Shown here: positions 1 to 7,806 of the stretch, in pieces | How positions within the stretch are numbered: the first letter of the stretch is position 1 | Layout: every line of letters begins with the position of its first letter | Origin: Blastococcus sp. CT_GayMR16 | GTDB taxonomy: Bacteria; Actinomycetota; Actinomycetes; Mycobacteriales; Geodermatophilaceae | Direction of reading: 5' to 3' | Assembly (NCBI RefSeq): GCF_004570875.1 | Contig: NZ_SPQK01000001.1 | Span: forward strand, 1-64,000 | Length of the DNA: 64,000 nt | The notes under the pieces: generated by a model | The model's database searches: none | Told to the model about the DNA's origin: nothing | The model's input: only the letters and a program-made list of their open reading frames with translations | Program-made: the position numbers and the translations under genes

Positions 1-188
1 AGAGCGACAGCGGCCCGGTCCGCCAGGAGCCGGCGCCCGCCCCCGCCACCGGGCCGCCCGCGACCCGCCGCCGCCGGCGCTTCAAGCGTCGCTGGGTCGT
101 CGTGCCGGTACTGGTCACCGTGCTGATCGTGCTGCTCGTCCTCGTCGGGATCGGTCTGCTCGTCGCGGCCGCTCTCGGCCTGCTCTGA
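1..188 (+). CDS. C-terminal end of a membrane-anchored protein (partial)
   Basis: Only the last 61 codons are inside the window, read in the frame starting at base 3 and ending at TGA 186-188. The visible part is a proline/alanine-rich stretch, then a cluster of arginines and lysines (RRRRRFKRR), then one long hydrophobic segment of about 27 residues rich in V and L that runs to the end of the protein. This is the layout of a protein with a soluble N-terminal part held in the membrane by a C-terminal helix, with the basic cluster on the cytosolic side. The domain that would name it lies upstream of the window. Confidence 0.6.
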   Translation, partial: SDSGPVRQEPAPAPATGPPATRRRRRFKRRWVVVPVLVTVLIVLLVLVGIGLLVAAALGLL

Positions 189-197
189 GCTCGGTCG

Positions 198-320
198 TCA
201 GCCGACCGGTTCGGCGTGCCGGCGCAGGTGCATCCGCTGGTGGTGCACCGCCGCCCGCGCCCGCGTCGAGAAGTCGGTCCCCACGACGACCCGTGGTCCG
301 CGCACGCCCTCCTCGGTCAT
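198..320 (-). CDS. Truncated universal stress protein N-terminus (40 aa)
   Basis: Forty codons that read like the first strand and helix of a UspA domain (RVVVGTDFST followed by an amphipathic helix), after which the frame stops. Normal UspA domains are about 140 residues and carry a C-terminal ATP-binding GxxG-x9-G(S/T) loop, which is missing. The ATG overlaps the stop codon of the upstream stress-protein gene (ATGA), so the two would be translated together. It may be a decayed second domain rather than a working protein. Confidence 0.4.
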   Translation of the reverse strand: MTEEGVRGPRVVVGTDFSTRARAAVHHQRMHLRRHAEPVG

Positions 321-652
321 GGCGCCACCTCCTCCGCACCCATGACCAGCAGTTCGGCACCCGTCTGGACGGCGACGTCGGCGACGGTGACCGGGTAGGT
401 GAGCGCCGCGACGCGGGTCCGGCCGTGCACGCCGGTCTCCTCGACGGCGCGCTCGACCATCGCGGTGAGCGCCTGTTCCATCTCCGCCCGGCCGTCGTCG
501 GGCTGCGCCGGGTCGCCGGGCCACACGGTGACGGCCAGCAGCACCGCGTCCCGCCGCTCGGCCTCGACCAGGGCCCAGAGCAGCGCCTGGAAGCCGCACG
601 CGGACGGGCGGACGTCGACGAGCACCAGCGGCCGGACGGTCGGCTCCGTCAT
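317..652 (-). CDS. Universal stress protein-like protein, C-terminally short
   Basis: A 111-residue protein with the alternating strand/helix pattern of the UspA family: strand 1 around residues 9-14, a long acidic helix at about 55-75, and a late strand ending in LLVMGA. In the family this last strand leads into the GxxG-x9-G(S/T) nucleotide loop and two further elements, but here the frame ends four residues later. The family binds ATP or AMP and helps survival under starvation, oxidative or hypoxic stress; without the loop nucleotide binding is doubtful. The start at 652 was chosen as the first ATG giving a complete strand 1. It overlaps the next short stress-protein fragment by four bases. 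Confidence 0.6.
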   Translation of the reverse strand: MTEPTVRPLVLVDVRPSACGFQALLWALVEAERRDAVLLAVTVWPGDPAQPDDGRAEMEQALTAMVERAVEETGVHGRTRVAALTYPVTVADVAVQTGAELLVMGAEEVAP

Positions 653-702
653 GCGGCCAGCGTGCTCCTTCCCCGGGCGGGCGGGAAGTGTCCTTCGGCG
701 CG

Positions 703-1809
703 CTATGCCAGCAATCGTGGGACCACGCAGGCGGCCAGGTCGGCCAGCAGCCGCTCCGGCTCGGCCCGGCAGTGCGCGACGTCCGGATCGACCTCGGTCA
801 GCGCGTGCGCGGCGGTGAAGCCGGCGCCGCTCAGCCGGTCCCCGCCCAGCGCCACGACGCCGGCCAGGGCGAGGCACGGCACGCCGGCGGCACGTGCCCG
901 GGCGGCGACCTCGGCCGGGGCCTTGCCGGACAGGGTCTGCTCGTCGAGGGCTCCCTCGCCGGTGATCACCAGGGCCGCGCCCCCGATCGCCGGGGAGAGG
1001 CCGACGAGGTCGCAGACCAGGGCCGCACCCGAGACCAGGCGGGCGCCCAGCGCCAGCGCACCCGCCGCCGTCCCGCCCGCGCCACCCGAGCCGGGGACGT
1101 CGGCGACCTCGATCCCGAGGTCGCGTCGCAGGATCGCTGCGTACCGGGCGAGGGCGGCGTCCAGCGTCAGCACGTCAGCGGGCGAGGCGCCCTTCTGCGG
1201 CCCGAACACCGCGGCCGCACCGGACGGCCCGGTGAGCGGGTTGGTGACGTCGGTGGCCACGACGATCTCCACGCCGGCCAGCCGGGGGTCGACGTGTGCG
1301 GCGTCCGCCCGCGCCAGCCGGGCGAGCCCGGCGCCACCGGGCGGGATGTCGCGGCCGTCGGCGTCCAGCAGCCGGACGCCGAGGGCCTGCAGCATCCCGG
1401 CCCCGCCGTCGGTGGTGGCGCTGCCACCGATGCCGAGGACGAGTCGCCGGGCACCGCTGTCGAGGGCGGCCAGCAGCAGGTCGCCGACCCCGCGGGTGGA
1501 GGCCGTCGACGCCGCCGGCGCGGCGAGCGCGAGACCGGCGGCCGACGCGAGCTCGACGACGGCCGTCCCGTCGTCCGTGGCGAACGTGGCATCCACCGGC
1601 CGCCCGTCGGGACCGCTGACCCGGGCGGCCCGCGGCGAGTACCCGGCCCGCAGCGCGGCCGCGACCGTGCCTTCGCCGCCGTCGGCGACCGGCCGCAGGA
1701 CGACCTCCGCCGTCGGGACGGCGCGGGCGACGCCGGTCGCGATCGCCTCCGCTGCCCGGTCAGCGGCGAGAGACCCCTTGAAGGAGTCGGGGGCGACCAC
1801 GATGCGCAC
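703..1809 (-). CDS. glxK: Glycerate kinase (GlxK/GarK family)
   Basis: 368 residues, the usual size of GlxK-type glycerate kinases, which phosphorylate D-glycerate with ATP (to 2-phosphoglycerate in the bacterial GarK/GlxK class) and so channel glyoxylate-derived carbon into glycolysis. Visible signatures are the N-terminal PDSFKGS (about residues 7-13), ADGGEGT (about 40-46), GGSATTDGG (about 128-136) and ATDVTNPL further on. The GTG at 1809 was chosen because it places the first strand (RIVVAPDSF) directly at the N-terminus as in the family; longer in-frame extensions run through the divergent neighbour. It is transcribed away from the DinB-like gene with only about 30 bases between start codons. 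Confidence 0.9.
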   Translation of the reverse strand: MRIVVAPDSFKGSLAADRAAEAIATGVARAVPTAEVVLRPVADGGEGTVAAALRAGYSPRAARVSGPDGRPVDATFATDDGTAVVELASAAGLALAAPAASTASTRGVGDLLLAALDSGARRLVLGIGGSATTDGGAGMLQALGVRLLDADGRDIPPGGAGLARLARADAAHVDPRLAGVEIVVATDVTNPLTGPSGAAAVFGPQKGASPADVLTLDAALARYAAILRRDLGIEVADVPGSGGAGGTAAGALALGARLVSGAALVCDLVGLSPAIGGAALVITGEGALDEQTLSGKAPAEVAARARAAGVPCLALAGVVALGGDRLSGAGFTAAHALTEVDPDVAHCRAEPERLLADLAACVVPRLLA

Positions 1810-1839
1810 GCCAGCAGCATGCCGCGGCACGATGTCGGC

Positions 1840-2346
1840 ATGCGCAGCAACGACCTGCTCCTCTACGCCTACGAGCAGATCCAGGTGACGCTCCGCCGGG
1901 CGGTCGAGGGGCTGACCCCGGAGCAGCTGACCCGCCGGCTGGGTCCCGAGGCGAACACCATCGCCTGGCTGGCCTGGCACCTGGCCCGCGTCCAGGACGA
2001 CCACATCACCGACGTCGCGGGGGGCGAACAAGTCTGGACGGCGGAGGGCTGGGACGCCCGGTTCGGCCTGCCGTTCCCGCGCGGGGCCACCGGCTACGGG
2101 TTCAGTCCCGACGAGGTGGCGCAGGTGCGGGTGCCGGCGGACCTGCTGCTCGGCTACGCCGCCGCCGTCCACACCCGCTCCGCGGACTACCTGCGCGGAC
2201 TCTCGGACGACGATCTCGACCGGGTCGTCGATACTCGCTGGGATCCGCCGGTCACCCTCGGCGTCCGGCTGGTCAGCGTGCTCTCCGACGACCTGCAGCA
2301 CGTGGGTCAGGCGGCCTTCGTCCGGGGACTGCTCACCGCCGGCTGA
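1840..2346 (+). CDS. DinB/DUF664-like four-helix protein
   Basis: 168 residues predicted as a helical bundle. It carries the DinB-superfamily signature WHLARVQDDH near residue 47 (first metal-binding histidines) and a late DDLQHVGQ near residue 153 (third histidine). Actinobacterial members include metal-dependent thiol (mycothiol or bacillithiol) transferases, but many are uncharacterised. An ATG at 1819 would add seven residues; 1840 is preferred because the first helix starts there. It lies head to head with glycerate kinase with almost no intergenic space. The exact substrate cannot be read from sequence. Confidence 0.7.
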   Translation: MRSNDLLLYAYEQIQVTLRRAVEGLTPEQLTRRLGPEANTIAWLAWHLARVQDDHITDVAGGEQVWTAEGWDARFGLPFPRGATGYGFSPDEVAQVRVPADLLLGYAAAVHTRSADYLRGLSDDDLDRVVDTRWDPPVTLGVRLVSVLSDDLQHVGQAAFVRGLLTAG

Positions 2347-2389
2347 CCACGGCGAGCGGAAGTCGCCGGGCGCCCATAGCGTCCTGTCC

Positions 2390-3577
2390 GTGAGTGAGCC
2401 GAGCACCGACTTCTACGCCATCGAGGAGCTCCTGGAGCCCGAGGAGATCGCCGTCCGCGACAAGGTGCGGGCCTTCTGCGCGACGGAGGTCACCCCGCGG
2501 ATCAACGATTACTGGGAGCGCGCGGAGTTCCCGTTCGAACTGGTCCCCAAGATCGCCGAGCTCGGTATCTCCGGCGGCACGGTCGAGGGCTACGGCTCCC
2601 CCGGCATGAGCGCCGTCGCCGCCGGCCTGGTCGCGGCCGAGTGGGCGCGGGCCGACGGCAGCGTCGGCACGTTCTACGGCGTGCACAGCTTCCTGGCGAT
2701 GCAGTCGATCGCCCTGCTCGGCAGCGAGGAGCAGCGCGAGCGGTGGCTGCCGGCGATGGCCCGCATGGAGAAGATCGGCGCCTTCGGGCTCACCGAGCCC
2801 CAGCACGGCTCGGACGCCGTCGGCCTGGAGACCTCCGCGCGCCTCGACGGCGACGCCTACGTGCTCAACGGGCAGAAGAAGTGGATCGGCAACGGCTCGA
2901 TCGCCGACTACGTGATCATCTGGGCCCGCGGGACGGACGGCGCGGTCGGCGGGTACGTCGTCGAGAAGGGCACCCCCGGCTACGAGGCGACCGTGATGAC
3001 CGGGAAGACGGCGCTGCGGGCGGTCTGGCAGGCCGAGATCACGCTGACCGACGTCCGGGTGCCCGCGGAGAACAAGCTCGCCGAGTGCCACTCCTTCAAG
3101 GACGTGTCGCGGGTACTCGACCGCACCCGGTACACCGTCGCGTGGCGGGCCCTGGGTCTGGCGACGGCGTCCTACGAGCTGGCGCTGGCCCACGCGCTGC
3201 GGCGGGAGCAGTTCGGCCAGCCGATCGCCGGCTACCAGCTGGTGCAGGACAAGCTGGCCCGGATGCTCGCCGAGATCACCTCGATGCAGCTCATGTGCTG
3301 GCGGCTGTCCAAGCTCGCCGACGCCGACCGGATGACCGCCGCGATGGCGTCGCTGGCCAAGATGAACCACGCGGCCAAGGCCCGGGCCATCGTCGCCGAC
3401 GCCCGCGACATCCTCGGCGGCGACGGGATCCTGCTGGACAACCACGTCGCGCGGCATCACGCCGACATGGAGGCGATCTTCACCTTCGAGGGCACCGACT
3501 CGGTGCAGGCGCTGATCGTCGGCCGCGAGATCACCGGGCTCTCGGCGATCAGCGGTCGCAAGCCGTCCCGCTCCTGA
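2390..3577 (+). CDS. Acyl-CoA dehydrogenase, glutaryl-CoA dehydrogenase-like
   Basis: 395 residues, GTG start. This flavoprotein family removes two hydrogens at the alpha-beta position of acyl-CoA and passes electrons to electron-transfer flavoprotein. Visible landmarks: the FAD/substrate segment GAFGLTEPQHGSD (about residues 127-139), the W-I-G-N motif at about 164-167, the RYTVAW helix, and the catalytic glutamate in FTFEGTDSVQ at about residue 367. The C-terminal position of the glutamate and the downstream ALIVGREITG resemble glutaryl-CoA dehydrogenases, so a short dicarboxyl-CoA substrate is possible. No other gene of lysine or tryptophan breakdown is next to it, so the substrate remains open. 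Confidence 0.88.
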   Translation: MSEPSTDFYAIEELLEPEEIAVRDKVRAFCATEVTPRINDYWERAEFPFELVPKIAELGISGGTVEGYGSPGMSAVAAGLVAAEWARADGSVGTFYGVHSFLAMQSIALLGSEEQRERWLPAMARMEKIGAFGLTEPQHGSDAVGLETSARLDGDAYVLNGQKKWIGNGSIADYVIIWARGTDGAVGGYVVEKGTPGYEATVMTGKTALRAVWQAEITLTDVRVPAENKLAECHSFKDVSRVLDRTRYTVAWRALGLATASYELALAHALRREQFGQPIAGYQLVQDKLARMLAEITSMQLMCWRLSKLADADRMTAAMASLAKMNHAAKARAIVADARDILGGDGILLDNHVARHHADMEAIFTFEGTDSVQALIVGREITGLSAISGRKPSRS

Positions 3578-3593
3578 ACGGCCGCGTGCCGGC

Positions 3594-3917
3594 CTAGCGC
3601 GCTGACGTCAGGGGCTTCGTCACCGCGGAGATGCGCTGGCAGTCGGGGCAGGCCGTCCGGCCGATGCCCACGCGGTGCCACTTCTGGGATCCCCAGACCT
3701 GGACGATGGCCCCGCACACGGCGAGTTCGACCTCCCCGTCGAGCTCCGCCGGGGGGCGGTGCGCCTCCACGGCGTGCCACGGGAAGGTGTGCTCCGCCGG
3801 CTGCCCCCGGGACCACCGGTCGGGTCGGGCGAAACCTACGGCATAGCTGTCCACGACCAACCTGTGCCCCGCGTCACAAGCGCCCAACCACCGCGTTTGG
3901 GCGAATTCGGCCGACAT
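3594..3917 (-). CDS. Conserved-looking hypothetical protein with CxxC
   Basis: Up to 107 residues from ATG 3917. I do not recognise the family. It has several tryptophans, a beta-rich middle part (VELAVCGAIVQVWG) and a final TACPDCQRI segment, so one cysteine pair plus an earlier cysteine could bind zinc. A GTG at 3854 (VDSYAVGF) is an alternative start that would remove 21 residues and may be closer to the truth because the first 20 residues look less constrained. Convergent with the acyl-CoA dehydrogenase, with 16 bases between the stops. Confidence 0.5.
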   Translation of the reverse strand: MSAEFAQTRWLGACDAGHRLVVDSYAVGFARPDRWSRGQPAEHTFPWHAVEAHRPPAELDGEVELAVCGAIVQVWGSQKWHRVGIGRTACPDCQRISAVTKPLTSAR

Positions 3918-4005
3918 CGGTCCGTCTGCACCACGCCGGACGGCCCCACGGGGGTTGCCCCGCCGCGTTACCGTCGAGGGCGGTCGAACCGGAGGGAGCG
4001 CGGGC

Positions 4006-4311
4006 ATGGAGCCGATCAGCCTGCTGGTGGGTGGCGTGCTGCTGGCGGCCGGTTTCGTCGCCGGCCGGCTCGGACGGCGCCCCCCTCCTCCTCCCCCGCC
4101 GATGACGCCCCTCTGCGGCTGCGGGCACGCCCTCAGCCAGCACGACCGGGAGACCTCGACCTGCTACGCCGAGCTGCGCCGCGACACCTTCGACAGGCGG
4201 GGACGCTGGTCCGGGCACAGCTGGGTGCCCTGCACCTGCCGGCAGTACGTCGGTCCCCGGCCGATCGACGAGGTCTTCGCTCCCCGACTGCTGCCGCCGT
4301 CGATCGACTGA
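4006..4311 (+). CDS. Small membrane-anchored zinc-ribbon-like protein
   Basis: 101 residues with a clear ribosome-binding site (GGAGGGAG about 10 bases before ATG 4006). Residues 4-20 form one hydrophobic helix, followed by arginines and a run of seven prolines. The rest is a cysteine/histidine-rich module: CGCGH at 37-41, H46, C53, H71 and CTC at 76-78, spacing that fits one or two metal sites. This suggests a membrane-tethered metal-binding or protein-binding module facing the cytosol. Family and partner are not recognised. Confidence 0.65.
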   Translation: MEPISLLVGGVLLAAGFVAGRLGRRPPPPPPPMTPLCGCGHALSQHDRETSTCYAELRRDTFDRRGRWSGHSWVPCTCRQYVGPRPIDEVFAPRLLPPSID

Positions 4312-4400
4312 GCACGACCGGCGGGCTCCCGTCCGAGTGCCGCCGCCGAACGCGGGCATCACCGGAGAGCAACGCCGAACCCACAGCCCTCGGAGACTCC

Positions 4401-5189
4401 GTGACCGCACGCCCCGAACCGCGCTCCCCCCGACGCCGCGTCGTCCTGGCGGCGACCGAACCGGCCCGCACCCTGGTGAGCGCCGGCGCACTGGCCGCGG
4501 GCCTGCCCCTGCTCACCCGGGCGCCCCGGGGCGAGCCGCATCCCGTGCTCGTCCTGCCCGGGCTCATGGCGTCGGACGTGTCCACGCGGGCCCTGCGTAC
4601 CTGGCTGGGCCGGCTCGGGTATCCCGTCGTCGGCTGGGCGCTCGGTCGCAACCGCGGCCCCACCGAGGAGGTGGTCAGCGAACTCCCGCTGCTGGTGGAC
4701 CGGCTGGCCCGCGAGCACGGGACGTCGGTGAGCATCGTCGGCTGGAGCCTCGGTGGCATCTACGCCCGCCGGCTCGCGCGACGGGCGCCCCGGCAGGTGC
4801 GCCAGGTGATCTCGCTCGGCTCCCCGTTCGGGCTGGCCGAGCGCGGCGCCGACCGCAGCCCCGGCGGCCGGGCCTACCGGCGGCTGGCGCCGGTCTCCGC
4901 GAACGGCCGGATCTCCGCCTCACGGACGTCGCTCGCCCGGGGTCTGCCGGTGCCGAGCACCGCCGTCTACTCGAAGTGGGACGGCGTCGTGGACTGGCAG
5001 GCCTGCCGTCAGGAGCCCGGGCCGCGCAGTGAGAACGTCGCGGTGCGCAGCAGCCACCTCGGACTGGGCCACGACCCCGCGGTGCTCTGGATCGTCGCCG
5101 ACCGGCTGGCCCAGCCGCGCCACGAGTGGCGGCCCTTCGAGCGGCCCACCCGGTTCGGGCTCGGCACCCTCTTCCCGCCGGAGGACTGA
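4401..5189 (+). CDS. Alpha/beta hydrolase (lipase/PGAP1-like)
   Basis: 262 residues from GTG 4401. A short strand (HPVLVLPGLM) leads to the oxyanion region, and the nucleophile elbow GWSLGG (about residues 113-118) matches G-x-S-x-G. An aspartate in SKWDGVVDW and a late histidine in SSHLGLGHDP complete a plausible Ser-Asp-His triad. The fold and the SLGSPFG segment resemble bacterial triacylglycerol lipase or PGAP1-type esterases. No signal peptide or membrane helix is evident beyond a mildly hydrophobic N-terminal stretch, so it may be cytosolic. The natural ester is unknown. Confidence 0.75.
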   Translation: MTARPEPRSPRRRVVLAATEPARTLVSAGALAAGLPLLTRAPRGEPHPVLVLPGLMASDVSTRALRTWLGRLGYPVVGWALGRNRGPTEEVVSELPLLVDRLAREHGTSVSIVGWSLGGIYARRLARRAPRQVRQVISLGSPFGLAERGADRSPGGRAYRRLAPVSANGRISASRTSLARGLPVPSTAVYSKWDGVVDWQACRQEPGPRSENVAVRSSHLGLGHDPAVLWIVADRLAQPRHEWRPFERPTRFGLGTLFPPED

Positions 5190-5224
5190 CTGCCGGCCGG
5201 TGCGCGGGAAACTAGGCTCCCGCC

Positions 5225-5791
5225 ATGGCTGAGCTGCTGTTGTTCCACCATGCCCAGGGGCTGACGAGCGGATGTCTCGCCCTCGCCGAGAAGATCCGTT
5301 CCGCGGGGCACGTCGTGCACACGCCCGATCTGTACGCGGGAAAGACCTTCGCCGACCTCACCGACGGCATCGCGCACGCACAGCAGATCGGCTTCGACAC
5401 CGTCCTGGAGCGCGGTCGGCTCGCCGCCGAGGGCCTTCCGGAGGACGTCGTCTACGCCGGCATCTCACTGGGGGTCATGCCGGCACAGCTGCTGGCCCAG
5501 ACGCGAGCCGGTGCGCGAGGAGCCGTGCTCATCAGCGGCTGCGTGCCGCCGTCGGAGTTCGGCACGGCCTGGCCGCAGGGCCTGCCGCTGCAGATCCACA
5601 CGATGGAGGACGACGACATGGGCGACGTCGAGGTCGCCCGGGAGATCGTCGGGACGGTCGGGAGCGCCGAGCTGTTCGTCTACGCCGGCGACCAGCACCT
5701 GTTCGCCGACGACAGCCTGCCTGCCTACGACGAGCAGGCCGCGACGCTGGTCGAGAGCCGGGTGCTCGGCTTCCTCGACAGGGTGGCGTAG
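5225..5791 (+). CDS. Dienelactone hydrolase family protein
   Basis: 188 residues, the short form of the DLH family. It begins directly with the first strand (AELLLFHHAQGL), contains YAGISLGVMPAQ (nucleophile position about 79-84, here a serine rather than the cysteine of classical dienelactone hydrolase), and ends with the acid/histidine part DQHLFADDSLPAYDE. Proteins of this type hydrolyse small lactones or esters; the actinobacterial serine variants are poorly characterised. The start codon follows the previous gene by 36 bases, so the two hydrolases could share a transcript. Confidence 0.72.
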   Translation: MAELLLFHHAQGLTSGCLALAEKIRSAGHVVHTPDLYAGKTFADLTDGIAHAQQIGFDTVLERGRLAAEGLPEDVVYAGISLGVMPAQLLAQTRAGARGAVLISGCVPPSEFGTAWPQGLPLQIHTMEDDDMGDVEVAREIVGTVGSAELFVYAGDQHLFADDSLPAYDEQAATLVESRVLGFLDRVA

Positions 5792-5795
5792 CGGC

Positions 5796-7037
5796 TCAGC
5801 CCGCCGGCTGGTCGGTCAGGTCCGGCCCCCCGATGATCCCGTCCGCGGCCAGGGCCGTCAGCTCCTGAGCAGTCAGTCCCAGGTCCGCCAGCACGCCGGT
5901 CGTGTGCTGGCCGACCGAGGGCGCCGGGCCTCGGGGCGCGATGTCCGCTCCGGAGATCCGGATGGGGCTCGCCACGGTGCGGAACGTGCCGGCCTCCGGG
6001 TGGTCGATGGTCGGATACAGGCCGTCGACCTCCGCCTGGGCGTCGGCGGCGAACTCCGCCACCGTCGAGCCGGGCCCCCAGATGAACCCCTCCGCGTCGA
6101 AGAGCCGCCCCCACTCCTCGAGTGTCCGCGTGGCGAAGACGCCGTCCAGCAGAACGGTCAGCTCGGCCATGTTCTGGGCGCGCCCGGCGTAGGAGGCGAA
6201 GCGCGGGTCCTCGGCCCACTCCGGTCGCTGCACGGCGGCGCAGAACCGCGGCCACCAGTGCGGTTCCGGCATGAACAGCAGCAGCCAGCGGCCGTCGGAG
6301 CAGCGGAACCCGCCGTGCAGCGCGTGCGGGCGGGCCCGTCGGCCGCCCTGTGGGGGGTTCTGACCGTCGACCAGCGTCGCGGCCAGGTCGGTGGCCATGG
6401 TCCAGGCGGCGGCCGACAACAGGCTGACGTCCAGCCGCTGCCCCTTCCCGGTGGTCTCGACGAGGCGGAGCGCGGCGAGGATGGACGCCAGCAGCGCGAG
6501 TGCGGCCGTGTGGTCCCCCTGGGCCGGACGCAGCCGCGGTGGTGCCGGGTTGTCGGGCTCCGCCATGGCGTGCAGGACGGCGCCCCGCCCGAAGAAGGCG
6601 GTGAGGTCGTATCCCGGCCGCGTCGCATCGGGACCGCCCAGCCCGTAACCGGTGAGGGTGGCGTGGACCAACCGGGGGTTGAGCGCGAGCAGGGTGTCGG
6701 CGTCGAGGCGGAACTTCGCCTGGCGGCCGGGCATCAGGTTGCACACGAAGACGTCGGCCCGGGCGGCGAGCCGGCGCACGAGGTCGGTCCCCTCGGGCCG
6801 ATTGAGCGCGACGGCGACGCCGCGCTTGCCGCGGTTGTCCATCTGGAAGGAGGCGTCCAGTGGAGCGACGCCGGGCGGCATCGCCGGCTGCCGGGTCGCC
6901 TGCCGCATCGCGTCACCGCGCAGCGGCTCGACCTTGACGACCTCGGCGCCCATGTCTGCCATGAGCGCGGCCGCACCCGGCCCCGCCATCCAGTTGGCCA
7001 CCTCGACGACGCGGATGCCCTCGAGCGGAGCGACCAC
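5796..7037 (-). CDS. CaiB/BaiF family CoA transferase
   Basis: 413 residues, typical for family III CoA transferases, which move CoA between carboxylic acids through an aspartyl-CoA thioester. The N-terminal GIRVVEVANWMAGPGAA and ADMGAEVVKVEP are family signatures, and GYDLTAF places the catalytic aspartate at about residue 144. It is the last gene of a minus-strand set with the acetoacetate decarboxylase-like and 3-hydroxyacyl-CoA dehydrogenase genes, so it probably activates or recovers the CoA ester of the acid handled by that set. The acid itself cannot be named from the sequence. Confidence 0.88.
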   Translation of the reverse strand: MVAPLEGIRVVEVANWMAGPGAAALMADMGAEVVKVEPLRGDAMRQATRQPAMPPGVAPLDASFQMDNRGKRGVAVALNRPEGTDLVRRLAARADVFVCNLMPGRQAKFRLDADTLLALNPRLVHATLTGYGLGGPDATRPGYDLTAFFGRGAVLHAMAEPDNPAPPRLRPAQGDHTAALALLASILAALRLVETTGKGQRLDVSLLSAAAWTMATDLAATLVDGQNPPQGGRRARPHALHGGFRCSDGRWLLLFMPEPHWWPRFCAAVQRPEWAEDPRFASYAGRAQNMAELTVLLDGVFATRTLEEWGRLFDAEGFIWGPGSTVAEFAADAQAEVDGLYPTIDHPEAGTFRTVASPIRISGADIAPRGPAPSVGQHTTGVLADLGLTAQELTALAADGIIGGPDLTDQPAG

Positions 7038-7068
7038 CGGTATCTCCTTTCCGGCCCCGCAGAGGGGC

Positions 7069-7806
7069 TCAGTCCGCGAGGTAGTCGAAGACGAGACCGG
7101 CCCGCCCGAGGGTGAGGTCGGTGACGATGTGGCTGGCCGACACGATCTCGCGCACCGGCAGGTCGGCCAGCGGCGCCAGCGCGTGCTCGAACAGCTGCAG
7201 GCGCGCGGGCCCGGTCCACGCCCCCCGGATCGTGATGTCGGTGATCTGGCTCCGCACCAGTTCCAGGATCCGCGGCCGGCGGTCGTAGCCCGGCAGCATC
7301 TTGAGCCCGAACGTGGGCTGCCCGATCTCGGCGCGTGCGTCGTCCTCGCTCATCGGTGCGTGCTTGAAGCCCATCGTCGCCGTGGCTACGCGCAGCGACC
7401 CGTAGTCGAGGGTCCCCACCAGGGTGTCGGTGTCCACGTAGAGCGCGGGCGTGCCGAACTTCTTGGGAAAGGCGCTGATCTCCCGGCCGCTCGCGATCGA
7501 CGGCAGGCTGTCGACGTACATCGCGTGCAGGTAGTCGGCCGGCTCCCCCTCGTACTCGACGCGGAGGACCTGTCCCGACTCGGTGAAGGAGCCCAGCCCG
7601 GTGACGTCCGGCATCCGCATCACCTCGAACCGGACCAGCGGTTCGGCGACGGTCAGGGGCTCGGGAACCACCCGCCGCATCGCCTCGGCATCGGTGCGGT
7701 ACAGGATGTTGAGGTACTCGCGACCGGTGAACCGGTAGCGGCCCGCGGGATAGGCCGGCGCGCCGAGCGGTGTCGTGGACTGGCGCCGCACCTCCTCGAT
7801 GTTCAC
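7069..7806 (-). CDS. Acetoacetate decarboxylase family protein
   Basis: 245 residues from GTG 7806. The family forms a Schiff base between a lysine and a beta-keto acid and releases CO2. The active-site pair K115-K116 is present in SAFPKKFG at the same residue numbers as in the clostridial enzyme, and the preceding GREIS supplies the usual conserved arginine and glutamate. Not all family members are decarboxylases; some catalyse aldol or hydratase reactions on pyruvate-like substrates. The gene overlaps the upstream 3-hydroxyacyl-CoA dehydrogenase gene by four bases (GTGA), so the product of that dehydrogenase, a 3-keto acid, is a natural candidate substrate. Confidence 0.85.
   Translation of the reverse strand: MNIEEVRRQSTTPLGAPAYPAGRYRFTGREYLNILYRTDAEAMRRVVPEPLTVAEPLVRFEVMRMPDVTGLGSFTESGQVLRVEYEGEPADYLHAMYVDSLPSIASGREISAFPKKFGTPALYVDTDTLVGTLDYGSLRVATATMGFKHAPMSEDDARAEIGQPTFGLKMLPGYDRRPRILELVRSQITDITIRGAWTGPARLQLFEHALAPLADLPVREIVSASHIVTDLTLGRAGLVFDYLAD

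Noticed and set aside
688-2346. A 552-codon plus-strand open frame across the glycerate kinase gene
   Set aside because: The first two thirds are the antisense shadow of glycerate kinase with low-complexity composition; only the part from 1840 shows a protein family (DinB-like).
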